Assembly: GCA_030149405.1 (NCBI GenBank)
Contig: JASBRM010000370.1
Location: 1 to 12,609 of the forward strand
Length of the DNA: 12,609 nt
Source of the DNA: Neptuniibacter sp.
Lineage (GTDB): Bacteria; Pseudomonadota; Gammaproteobacteria; Pseudomonadales; Balneatricaceae
Direction of reading: 5' to 3'
Numbering within the stretch: the stretch's first letter is position 1; the number at the start of each line of letters is the position of its first letter. The position numbers and the translations under genes are program-made. Below are positions 6,408-12,609 of this stretch, in pieces. The notes under the pieces are model-generated. The model was not told the DNA's origin and did no database searches. It saw only the letters and a list, made by a program, of their open reading frames with translations.

Positions 6408-7280
6408 ATGAATACTGCCAACCAAGAACTGACGCTCAGTAAAGCTGCTGCTGAGCTTACAGAAACCGTTCAGGTGCTAGATGAACGTGGGGAACCGAGG
6501 GAGTTGCAGATTGCCTGTGAGCGTCCGCTAACGATCTATCTGAATAAAAGAGAGATAGTGACGTTGATGACGCTTGGGGGTGACCCGGAAGCTTTGGTCT
6601 TGGGATACCTACGGAATCAGGGTTTTATTAATTCCATGGATGATCTCGTGGCTATTCAGGTTGATTGGGAGGTTGAGGCGGCAGCTGTAGTAACGCGTGA
6701 GCAACCTCAGGATCTTGAAGAAAAACTTCAGCAGCGCACAGTGACGACCGGCTGTGGACAAGGAACAATGTTCGGTAACCTTATGGATAAGCTAGAGGAA
6801 GTATCTTTACCCGATGTCGAGATTCAGCAAAGTATGGTGTATGCCCTGTTGGATAATCTGAATCTTCACAACGAAACCTATAAAAATGCTGGCGCAGTAC
6901 ACGGTTGTGCTATCTGCGAAGGCAGTGAAGTGGTGGCTTTTGTTGAGGATGTTGGCAGGCATAATGCGGTGGATACGTTGGCAGGGCGTATGTGGCTGGA
7001 TGGCATCACTGATGAAAACAAGATTTTTTATACCACCGGGCGACTGACATCAGAGATGGTGATCAAAGTGGCCCAAATGGGGATTCCGGTTTTGCTGTCG
7101 CGTTCTGGAGTAACTCAAATGGGCTTGGCTCTGGCCAAAGAGTTGGGGATTACTATGTTGGCCCGTGCAAAAGGTAAGCATTTCTTGCAGTTCAGCGGCG
7201 GTGAATCGTTACTGAGAGATGCTATTCCGGAAGTAAAATATGAGCGCAGTGTAAAAAAAGGCAGGAGGAATGAGGCGTGA
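6408..7280 (+). CDS. fdhD: Formate dehydrogenase accessory sulfurtransferase FdhD
   Basis: A 290-residue FdhD-family protein, which in E. coli passes sulfur from IscS to the Mo-bisPGD cofactor and is essential for FDH activity. Family motifs are ERPLTIYLN (38-46), TTGCGQGT (113-120) and EDVGRHNAVD (180-189), then TTGRLTSEMV (209-218) and SRSGVT (231-236). In the sulfur-carrying loop only Cys116 is present: the usual CXXC second cysteine is replaced (CGQG). A different CXXC, Cys167-Cys170 in HGCAICEG, lies just before the EDVGRHN motif. The start ATG 6408 has AAGGTG upstream; an in-frame TTG at 6390 would add six residues and lies too close to the predicted transcript start. The stop overlaps the next gene's GTG (GTGA). 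Confidence 0.95.
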   Translation: MNTANQELTLSKAAAELTETVQVLDERGEPRELQIACERPLTIYLNKREIVTLMTLGGDPEALVLGYLRNQGFINSMDDLVAIQVDWEVEAAAVVTREQPQDLEEKLQQRTVTTGCGQGTMFGNLMDKLEEVSLPDVEIQQSMVYALLDNLNLHNETYKNAGAVHGCAICEGSEVVAFVEDVGRHNAVDTLAGRMWLDGITDENKIFYTTGRLTSEMVIKVAQMGIPVLLSRSGVTQMGLALAKELGITMLARAKGKHFLQFSGGESLLRDAIPEVKYERSVKKGRRNEA

Positions 7281-8185
7281 GTGATTTCAATAATGCCTTT
7301 CTGAATGTCAGGCAGCTTTCAGAGTATCTGCACCTGAATGAGAAAAAGGTGTATGCGATGGCTGCGGAAGGGGAAATTCCCGCAACAAAGCTTACCGGTA
7401 AGTGGCTGTTCCCCAAGTCACTGGTAGACCGTTGGTTGTTGGAAAGCTGTCATGGTGGAATTATGGCTGATCGGCTTTTGCTGGCTGGCAGTGATGACCC
7501 TTTATTGCAGGCGGCTGCAAACAGGTTAACTCAAAAGCTTAAAACCAAGGCATTGTTCAGCTACACGGTAACCGGGACAAAACTTGGGTTGGACTTGCTG
7601 GGGCAGGGGCATGCAGATGCCTGTGCAATTCACTGGGGCAGGGCGGAGGAAAGTGAAGTCAGACATCCGGCTTTGCTGCAACGTTATTCTCAGTGTAAGC
7701 ACTGGGTGCTGGTACATCTTTTTTGCCGTAGTCAGGGGTTAATTGTACGTGGGGCGGATCAAATGCGTTTTGAAACCACGGCAGATGCGCTTGAGTGTAG
7801 CACCCGCTGGGTTGTCCGTCAGGAAGGTGCAGGCTCACAACGTTTTCTTAATGAATGGTTAGCAGGCCAGGCGGTACCATTTGATAGCCTCACAGTAGGT
7901 CATACAGCATTCTCTGAACGCGAAGTAGCCTCTCTGATTGCCAAAGGGGAAGCGGATATCGGTCCGGGGACACTCAGCGCGGCGCGGGAGTTTGGTCTGG
8001 GGTTCATTTCAGTTTGTAATGAAAGCTTTGACTTGGTTGTTCCAAGAAATGTTTATTTCAGGAATCTGTTACAGCAGCTCTTTGAGTTCCTGCAAAGTGT
8101 AGAGGGTATCGAACTGGCAAGCCGGCTTCAGGGCTATGATCTGACCCATTGCGGCAGATTGGTCTGGAGCTCTGAGTCAGAATAG
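7277..8185 (+). CDS. Excisionase-type HTH regulator with periplasmic-binding-like (molybdate/tungstate) domain
   Basis: A 302-residue cytoplasmic regulator. Residues 9-54 (LNVRQLSEYLHLNEKKVYAM, then GKWLFPKSLVDRWL) are a MerR/excisionase-like winged helix. From about residue 65 to 285 there is a substrate-binding fold resembling the molybdate-binding domain of COG1910: LAGSDDPLLQ, DACAIHW, EGAGSQRFLNEWL, and GEADIGPGTLSAAREFGLGF followed by ISVCNESFDLVVPR. No signal peptide is present, so the binding domain should sense an intracellular oxyanion. Beside fdhD and tupA, tungstate or molybdate is the likely ligand (inference). The GTG start has GGAGG 8 nt upstream and overlaps the fdhD stop by 4 nt, so the two are co-translated. 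Its stop is 5 nt from the convergent kinase stop, with no clear terminator between. The DNA target is unknown; dyads at 6256 and 12012 are candidates. Confidence 0.85.
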   Translation: MSDFNNAFLNVRQLSEYLHLNEKKVYAMAAEGEIPATKLTGKWLFPKSLVDRWLLESCHGGIMADRLLLAGSDDPLLQAAANRLTQKLKTKALFSYTVTGTKLGLDLLGQGHADACAIHWGRAEESEVRHPALLQRYSQCKHWVLVHLFCRSQGLIVRGADQMRFETTADALECSTRWVVRQEGAGSQRFLNEWLAGQAVPFDSLTVGHTAFSEREVASLIAKGEADIGPGTLSAAREFGLGFISVCNESFDLVVPRNVYFRNLLQQLFEFLQSVEGIELASRLQGYDLTHCGRLVWSSESE

Positions 8186-8190
8186 TTTGC

Positions 8191-10335
8191 TTAACTTAGT
8201 TCTTCAGCTTGGTTGCTTACCGCTCGACGGTTAACTCGTTCTGCGGCAGCCAAGCCTTCAAGAATGCCTACTTCACTGCTACCACTTGAAAGGTCAGCCT
8301 CTTGCAATAAATACACGGTGAATTGCGTGCCTTTGCCTTCCTCTGATTGCACTTTAATATCACCACCATGGCGACGAATAATGCTGTAACTAACAGAAAG
8401 ACCAAGACCTGTGCCGCTTTTCTTCGTGGTGAAGAATGGATCGAAGATCTTCTCTAAATGCTCCCGGGTAATCCCTTTGCCCTCATCAATTACGCTGATG
8501 GTTGCGCCTTTGAGGTTTCCATCTTCAAACCAATCGGCCGTTTTAATTTCAACTTGTCCGGGACCTTCTAGTGCATGGGAGGCGTTAAGAATCAGATTAA
8601 CTAATACTTGTTGAACCTGTTGATAATTCACCTCTACTAACGATGTGGCTTCATAGCTTTTCTTAATGGTGACTTTTTGCTGCTCAAGGGCATGAGACAC
8701 GAGCAGCAAGGTATCATCTATGATCTGGTTCACCAGATGGTGCTCATAGCTTTCAATGTAATGACCGGGGCGACTGTATTGCAGCAGGTTGTTGATCAAT
8801 GAACGAATACGGTAAACCTGTTGAATGACCATATCCACTTCTCCGCGAGCTGGCTCTACTGCATCGCCCAGCTCAGCAACCAGCAAGTCCATATTGCCCA
8901 GAATGACGGCGGCTGGGTTATTAATCTCATGAGCGATACCGGCAGTGAGCTCACCTAAGACAGCCAGTTTTTCTTTATCAAGCAGTTGTTGTCGAGTGTT
9001 TTTTAGCAGGCGAATATGTTCTTTAAGCGCTTCGGTACGACGACGAAGTGAGCGTGTCCTTTGGTCTACAACAGCTTCAAGTTGATCGTTAGCCAGGCGG
9101 ATTTGCTGCTCTCGTTGCTCCAGCAGGTTCAGCATAACATCGAACTGCTTTGCCAAGTCAACCAGTTCATCAGAGCTATCTAGCTTACCTATACGAGGAT
9201 GCATTGAGCCTTCATGAACAGAGGTTACGACGGAATGAATCTTGTTTAGTGGCTTCAACAGCAGGCGTGTGTGATTGGTTACAACCACTGCGGAAACCAG
9301 CATGATGAGTAAAATCAGGGTTCCTGACTCAATAAGGGTTTTGTAATAAATCTGAGAGAATGGAGCTTCGGTGAAACCTGCGTAGATCATTCCAATTTTT
9401 TTATTATTGAAGTCCAGCAAAGGCTTATAGGCAGAGATATACCAATCGTTTACTACGAAGGCCCTGTCGATCCAGGTTTCCCCTTGTAACAATACCCGTT
9501 TGCGAACTTCAGCCGATACTCGTGTGCCGATGGCACGTTCTTTCAAGCTTAGGTCACGTTTTCCCTGGGTTATGCTGGAAACATCCTGAGGCACGTTGGT
9601 ACTGATTCGCACATCGTCCATAAAGAGAGTCACAGTACCAATGCCGCCTTCGGGGAGGCTGCCTTTGCCGTATACCAGATCACGAATACGGTCTACGGCA
9701 GTGGTTGTATTATTAAGGATAATGCCAGAGTCAAGAACACCGATCAGTTCGCCAAAATCATCTGTTACAGGAACTAGTGCTCTCAGCACCATGGCTCTTT
9801 CTTCCACGATTCTATCAGTCGGAACGGCCCTGGGAGTGTCAATCAGGTTGATTTTAGCGCGTTCAGCCAGACCAAAATTGATGCTGTTTAACTCTTCAGC
9901 ATTCAGTATTGAAATGCCGTTTAGGTATTCTTTATCAAGAAGCCGAGGAATCAACGTGTTGAAATTGGGTTCGTTAAGAGAGGTTAGATCTTCTGTTTCT
10001 ATATACCTTAAGAAATCCAGAGAACGACTGCGCTTTACTTCGAGGAGTTGAACGATTAGCTCGCGGTTGTCACCTAGTTGTAAGTTAGTACGGAACTCAA
10101 AACCGTTGGCAAGCTGTTCCAGAGTGTCAATCTGTTCCTGCTGCATGAATTTAAGAGTACCGTTGGCTACGGATAGATCTGCGCTTACCTTCATGTACAA
10201 CTGACGGTCGGTGTAACTGGATGTCCAATATGCGGACATAACCGCAAAGCCTAAGGCTGTTAAGGCCAGAGGCAGAAGTGTGAGAAGAAGTAACTTATGC
10301 CTTAGGGTGTTTTTAAGCCCAAAACTAAAACTCAT
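8191..10335 (-). CDS. Cache-domain membrane sensor histidine kinase
   Basis: A 714-residue inner-membrane kinase, partner of the adjacent response regulator. The order is TM1 (about 14-36), a periplasmic part of about 300 residues, TM2 (about 338-354), HAMP (about 355-408), a coiled coil to about 455, HisKA and HATPase. The end of the periplasmic part ([15 protein letters not shown], then [16 protein letters not shown]) resembles Cache_3-Cache_2 sensor domains, which bind small organic acids and similar ligands. The phospho-acceptor is His469 in GIAHEINNP; the N box includes Asn584; the G boxes are DEGKGI (617-622) and GTGLGLS (641-647), with FDPFFTTK between. The start ATG 10335 overlaps the regulator stop (ATGA); a GTG at 10350 would add five residues. 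Formate, or another electron-donor signal, is a plausible ligand from context only. Confidence 0.92.
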   Translation of the reverse strand: MSFSFGLKNTLRHKLLLLTLLPLALTALGFAVMSAYWTSSYTDRQLYMKVSADLSVANGTLKFMQQEQIDTLEQLANGFEFRTNLQLGDNRELIVQLLEVKRSRSLDFLRYIETEDLTSLNEPNFNTLIPRLLDKEYLNGISILNAEELNSINFGLAERAKINLIDTPRAVPTDRIVEERAMVLRALVPVTDDFGELIGVLDSGIILNNTTTAVDRIRDLVYGKGSLPEGGIGTVTLFMDDVRISTNVPQDVSSITQGKRDLSLKERAIGTRVSAEVRKRVLLQGETWIDRAFVVNDWYISAYKPLLDFNNKKIGMIYAGFTEAPFSQIYYKTLIESGTLILLIMLVSAVVVTNHTRLLLKPLNKIHSVVTSVHEGSMHPRIGKLDSSDELVDLAKQFDVMLNLLEQREQQIRLANDQLEAVVDQRTRSLRRRTEALKEHIRLLKNTRQQLLDKEKLAVLGELTAGIAHEINNPAAVILGNMDLLVAELGDAVEPARGEVDMVIQQVYRIRSLINNLLQYSRPGHYIESYEHHLVNQIIDDTLLLVSHALEQQKVTIKKSYEATSLVEVNYQQVQQVLVNLILNASHALEGPGQVEIKTADWFEDGNLKGATISVIDEGKGITREHLEKIFDPFFTTKKSGTGLGLSVSYSIIRRHGGDIKVQSEEGKGTQFTVYLLQEADLSSGSSEVGILEGLAAAERVNRRAVSNQAEELS

Positions 10336-11714
10336 GCGGTCTGCTCGCACACATCCTGATCATCTAATGAGGCCCAGACGGCAAGTTTTCGATCCAAAGT
10401 TTTCCTGGATACTCCGAGTTCCCTTGCTGCAGAAGACTTGTTGCCGTGGTGTTGATCCAAAGTAAGCAAAATGTGATGTTTTTCCACTTCCTCAAGAGAC
10501 CATCCGCTGAAGTTGTTACAAGGTTTGCAGTCCTCTTCTTGCTCCCTGAAGTAGTCTGCTGGAAGTTTTCCAAGAAGGATGCAACGTTCTATCAGGTTCT
10601 TAAGTTCCCGTATGTTGCCTGGCCAGCTATAGGACTGCATGGCCTTGAGGTCATCATGATTAAATGGAATGGTTGGCAGACCTAATTCACGTGAGAGCTT
10701 TGATGAAAAATGATGAATGAGATCTGGCAGGTCTTCTCGTCTGTCGCGCAGAGGTGGCAGGGTGATGCTCAATACGTTTAAACGATAATAAAGATCTTCC
10801 CGGAAGCGATTATTCGCCACTTCATCTTTCAGGTGGCGGTTAGTTGCTGCAATGATTCTTACATCTACGCTGGTTTCCTGTTCGCTACCTACCGGACGAA
10901 CGGCTTTTTGTTCTAACGCTCTTAACAGTTTTGCCTGCATCAGCAGGGGCATTTCACCGATCTCATCAAGGAAAAGCGTGCCTCCGCTGGCAAAGTTAAA
11001 CAGGCCATCGCGGGCTTTATTAGCGCCGGTGAAAGCGCCTTTGGTATGTCCAAACAGTTCCGCTTCCAGTAGATCGGGTGAGATAGCTCCACAATTAAGC
11101 GGTACAAAAGCCCCTGATCTGCCACTTAGTTGGTGCAGCATTCTGGCGGCCAGTTCTTTACCCGTTCCTGATTCACCTTCAATCAAAACGGCTGAAGGGG
11201 TTTTGGCCACACGGTAAATTACATCATGTACCTGTTGGATCGAGGGGCTGCTTCCAATCATATCCGTAGTCGGGAATGCATTTTCGACTTCCCGCCTGAG
11301 TACAAAATTGGAACGTGTCATAGCACGTCTTTCCAGGCAGCGATCTACCGCATTCATCATCTGTTCTAGTCGGAATGGCTTCAATATGAAATCAGAAGCG
11401 CCGGCTCGTAGAGCCTTGATTGCAGTTTCTAGATCCGCGTAGGCAGTCATGAAGATAATATCGCTGCTACGTTGGCTATCCTCAATGGCTTCATGCCATT
11501 CCATACCAGAGCGGCCCGGAAGTTTGATATCAACGATCAACAGGTCAAAATGACATCGCTTACGTAATTCTTCTGCTTCTTCGACGCTACTTGCAACCTC
11601 CACTAGGGCAAAACGTTTGACAAGCGCTTTGTGAAGAAAGCTACGCATTCCCATCTCGTCATCAACAATCAATACGGAAACGGCTGGTAAAACAGGTGAG
11701 CTATTCGTGTCCAT
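10332..11714 (-). CDS. NtrC-family sigma-54-dependent response regulator
   Basis: A 460-residue transcriptional activator. The receiver domain (about 12-130) has Asp18/Asp19, phospho-acceptor Asp62 (VDIKLPG), Thr90 and Lys112 (LKPF). The AAA+ domain (about 152-380) has Walker A GESGTGKE (180-187), GAFTGA (226-231), which contacts sigma-54, Walker B GGTLFLDEIGE (Asp250, Glu251) and the arginine-finger segment RFREDLYYRL (303-312). The C-terminal Fis-type helix-turn-helix is NKSSAARELGVSRKTLDRKL (425-444). All activating parts are intact. It is transcribed ahead of its kinase with a 4-nt overlap. Its ribosome site is weak. The repeated palindromes in the window, each beside a sigma-54 promoter, are its likely targets, and one overlaps its own presumed promoter. 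Confidence 0.95.
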   Translation of the reverse strand: MDTNSSPVLPAVSVLIVDDEMGMRSFLHKALVKRFALVEVASSVEEAEELRKRCHFDLLIVDIKLPGRSGMEWHEAIEDSQRSSDIIFMTAYADLETAIKALRAGASDFILKPFRLEQMMNAVDRCLERRAMTRSNFVLRREVENAFPTTDMIGSSPSIQQVHDVIYRVAKTPSAVLIEGESGTGKELAARMLHQLSGRSGAFVPLNCGAISPDLLEAELFGHTKGAFTGANKARDGLFNFASGGTLFLDEIGEMPLLMQAKLLRALEQKAVRPVGSEQETSVDVRIIAATNRHLKDEVANNRFREDLYYRLNVLSITLPPLRDRREDLPDLIHHFSSKLSRELGLPTIPFNHDDLKAMQSYSWPGNIRELKNLIERCILLGKLPADYFREQEEDCKPCNNFSGWSLEEVEKHHILLTLDQHHGNKSSAARELGVSRKTLDRKLAVWASLDDQDVCEQTA

Positions 11715-11754
11715 TAGCTATCAATCTCACAAAATTACATTAAGCGAAACATAG

Positions 11755-11782
11755 ATTGTAGTTGATTAAGCTTGATGGACAA
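11755..11782 (-). promoter_or_regulatory. Possible sigma-70 promoter of the response regulator-kinase operon
   Basis: The minus strand has TTGTCC (11777-11782), a 16-nt spacer and TACAAT (11755-11760, one mismatch to TATAAT). Transcription would start near 11748, about 34 nt before the ATG. The -35 box is weak and lies within the activator palindrome, so the bound regulator would be expected to block it. No -24/-12 promoter faces this gene. Confidence 0.4.
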
Positions 11783-11790
11783 ATTGTCTC
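11776..11790. promoter_or_regulatory. Palindromic activator site (UAS), copy 3
   Basis: TGGACAAATTGTCTC carries the perfect dyad GACAA-A-TTGTC (11778-11788) and aligns with the sites at 5134 and 6287. It lies about 198 nt upstream of the tupA sigma-54 promoter and overlaps the presumed -35 box of the divergent response regulator gene. Confidence 0.6.
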
Positions 11791-11805
11791 ACTCTTAATC
11801 ATTAG

Positions 11806-11820
11806 AGGACATTATGACTC
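11806..11820. promoter_or_regulatory. Weaker tandem copy of the activator site
   Basis: AGGACATTATGACTC matches 12 of 15 positions of the motif GGGACAWWTTGTCYC. Its centre is exactly 30 bp from the centre of the site at 11776, about three helical turns, so both sites face the same side of the helix, as is common for cooperative NtrC-type binding. Confidence 0.45.
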
Positions 11821-11973
11821 AAAATAGACCTTGATTCCGATAAGACTATTGTCCCGTTTTGAACCGTTTTTTGCGATTTTGGAGTATTTGGCAAGTATTT
11901 CGATTTTAATTCCATAGGTTTTATGCAGTTTATCCTGTTCGCATTGGGTCAAATTGGCTAGTAAGGTTTTGTT

Positions 11974-11989
11974 TGGCATTTAATTTGCT
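11974..11989 (+). promoter_or_regulatory. Sigma-54 promoter of tupA
   Basis: TGGCATTTAATTTGCT has TGGCA and TTGCT with exactly 10 nt between GG and GC. The predicted transcript starts near 12000 and carries a leader of about 78 nt before the tupA ATG at 12078. Confidence 0.8.
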
Positions 11990-12011
11990 CAATCGTCAGA
12001 AGCGAAGCTAT

Positions 12012-12040
12012 TACCCCAACCAAGAAGGAAGGTTGAGGTA
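12012..12040. repeat. Inverted repeat in the tupA leader (hairpin or operator)
   Basis: TACCCCAACC (12012-12021) and GGTTGAGGTA (12031-12040) pair at 9 of 10 positions across a 9-nt loop. The element begins about 12 nt after the predicted sigma-54 transcription start. It could be an mRNA stem-loop or a DNA operator for a tungstate-responsive regulator. It is too small for the known molybdenum-cofactor riboswitch and has no U tract like a terminator. Confidence 0.45.
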
Positions 12041-12077
12041 TCAATTAACAATAAAAATTACATGAAAGGACCTATCC

Positions 12078-12609
12078 ATGAAAAACTGGCTCTCTGCAGT
12101 TGTCACTATTTCCGCACTGACTATGAGCTCTCTATCGGCTGTGGCTGAAGAGCAGATTATTCGATTGGCAACTACGACCAGTACCTACAATTCAGGGCTA
12201 TTAGATAGCCTGCTTCCAGTTTTTGAAAAACAGTATGACGCCAAAGTGCATGTGATTGCCGTCGGTACAGGCAAAGCATTGCGCATGGGACAGGCAGGTG
12301 ATGTAGATGTTGTTATGACACACGCTCCAAAAGCCGAGAAAGCGTTTGTTGAAGCGGGTTATGGTGTTCAGCCACGCAGTGTAATGTATAACGATTTCGT
12401 TATTGTTGGCCCAGAGCAGGATCCTGCGGGTGTTAAAGGCTCAAACAATGTAGCAGATGCCCTGCAGAAAATAGCGGCTAAAAACTCAGAGTTTATCTCC
12501 CGTGGCGATGACTCCGGTACCCATAAAAAAGAACTGTCCCTTTGGTCTGTTACTGAATCTGGCAACACCTTCGCAAATTACAAAGAAGTGGGTCAGGGCA
12601 TGGGTAAAG
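12078..12609 (+). CDS. tupA: Tungstate ABC transporter periplasmic binding protein, TupA-type; partial, C-terminal end outside window
   Basis: The first 177 codons of a TupA-family protein (full length about 270) that captures tungstate in the periplasm for the TupBC transporter, whose genes would lie beyond the right edge. Residues 1-23 form a Sec signal peptide (cleavage after AVA). Family motifs follow: ATTTSTYNSGLLDSLLPVF (from residue 31), VIAVGTGKALRMGQAGDVDV (about 63-82), HAPKAEKAFV, VMYNDFVIVGPEQDPAG and ISRGDDSGTHKKELSLW (to about 155). The TTTST and SRGDDSGT segments are the usual oxyanion-binding loops and distinguish it from ModA. ATG 12078 has AAAGGA 8 nt upstream. Transcription is likely from the sigma-54 promoter at 11974-11989, in common with the FDH genes. 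Confidence 0.93.
   Translation, partial: MKNWLSAVVTISALTMSSLSAVAEEQIIRLATTTSTYNSGLLDSLLPVFEKQYDAKVHVIAVGTGKALRMGQAGDVDVVMTHAPKAEKAFVEAGYGVQPRSVMYNDFVIVGPEQDPAGVKGSNNVADALQKIAAKNSEFISRGDDSGTHKKELSLWSVTESGNTFANYKEVGQGMGK

Larger units (their letters stand above)
11715..12077. other. Intergenic regulatory region between response regulator gene and tupA
   Basis: This 363-nt AT-rich stretch holds no convincing gene on either strand. In order from the regulator side it contains a possible sigma-70 promoter reading into the regulator, two tandem palindromic activator sites 30 bp apart, a half-site TTGTCCC at 11849-11855, a sigma-54 promoter reading into tupA, and an inverted repeat in the tupA leader. 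Between about 11856 and 11973 nothing further is recognised; that segment could bend or bind IHF, but no clear IHF site was seen. Confidence 0.7.

Noticed and set aside
8186..8190. Bidirectional terminator between the convergent HTH regulator and kinase genes
   Set aside because: Only 5 nt separate the stops and no GC-rich hairpin with a T tract is visible around them.
9596..10051. 151-residue open frame on the plus strand, rich in Ser/Arg/Leu
   Set aside because: Antisense to the sensor kinase periplasmic domain; composition is typical of a shadow frame.
11761..11776. Possible FNR-type box around TTGATTAAGCTTGAT
   Set aside because: The two TTGAT elements are direct, not inverted, so the TTGAT-N4-ATCAA pattern is not met.
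1..12609. CRISPR arrays, insertion sequences, tRNA or rRNA genes
   Set aside because: No spaced direct repeats, transposase frames, terminal repeats or tRNA/rRNA-like sequences were seen; coding is dense and uniform in style.

Overview
The window is a formate dehydrogenase (FDH) maturation, tungsten-supply and control locus from a Gram-negative bacterium. The gene content (Tat-exported FdhA, an FdhX-type small Tat protein, a TorD-family chaperone, a multi-cluster ferredoxin, DUF3305, DUF3306 and FdhD) resembles the FDH clusters of Shewanella and related marine gammaproteobacteria. By protein style an Oceanospirillales-like marine gammaproteobacterium is my best guess, but the genus cannot be fixed from the sequence alone. 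The window cuts fdhA at its left edge and a tupA-like gene at its right edge.

Layout. Minus strand, 4946 down to 1: a 4Fe-4S polyferredoxin, a TorD-type chaperone, fdhX and fdhA (C-terminal end outside), closely spaced as one operon. Minus strand, 6147 down to 5181: a DUF3305 gene and a DUF3306 gene, overlapping. Plus strand, 6408 to 8185: fdhD and a cytoplasmic regulator that joins an excisionase-type helix-turn-helix to a molybdate/tungstate-binding-like domain, overlapping by 4 nt. Minus strand, 11714 down to 8191: an NtrC-type sigma-54 response regulator and its Cache-domain membrane histidine kinase, overlapping by 4 nt and converging on the fdhD operon. Plus strand, 12078 onward: a periplasmic tungstate-binding protein of the TupA type, preceded by a 363-nt regulatory region.

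How the genes fit together. FdhD is expected to supply sulfur to the Mo/W cofactor, the TorD-like protein to escort the FdhA precursor before Tat export, and TupA to bring in tungstate. The two-component system is the likely controller. The non-coding DNA supports this directly. Each of the four intergenic transcription starts other than the regulator's own shows a very good -24/-12 sigma-54 promoter (TGG-N10-TTGCW): upstream of the polyferredoxin-fdhA operon, of DUF3305-DUF3306, of fdhD-HTH regulator, and of tupA. A shared 15-bp palindromic motif, about GGGACAWWTTGTCYC, occurs at 5134, 6287, 11776 and (weaker) 11806, at distances typical of activator sites for sigma-54 promoters. The copy at 11776 also overlaps the apparent -35 box of the response regulator's own gene, suggesting feedback. 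The window therefore reads as a compact sigma-54 regulon that links an external signal, FDH synthesis and maturation, and tungsten uptake.
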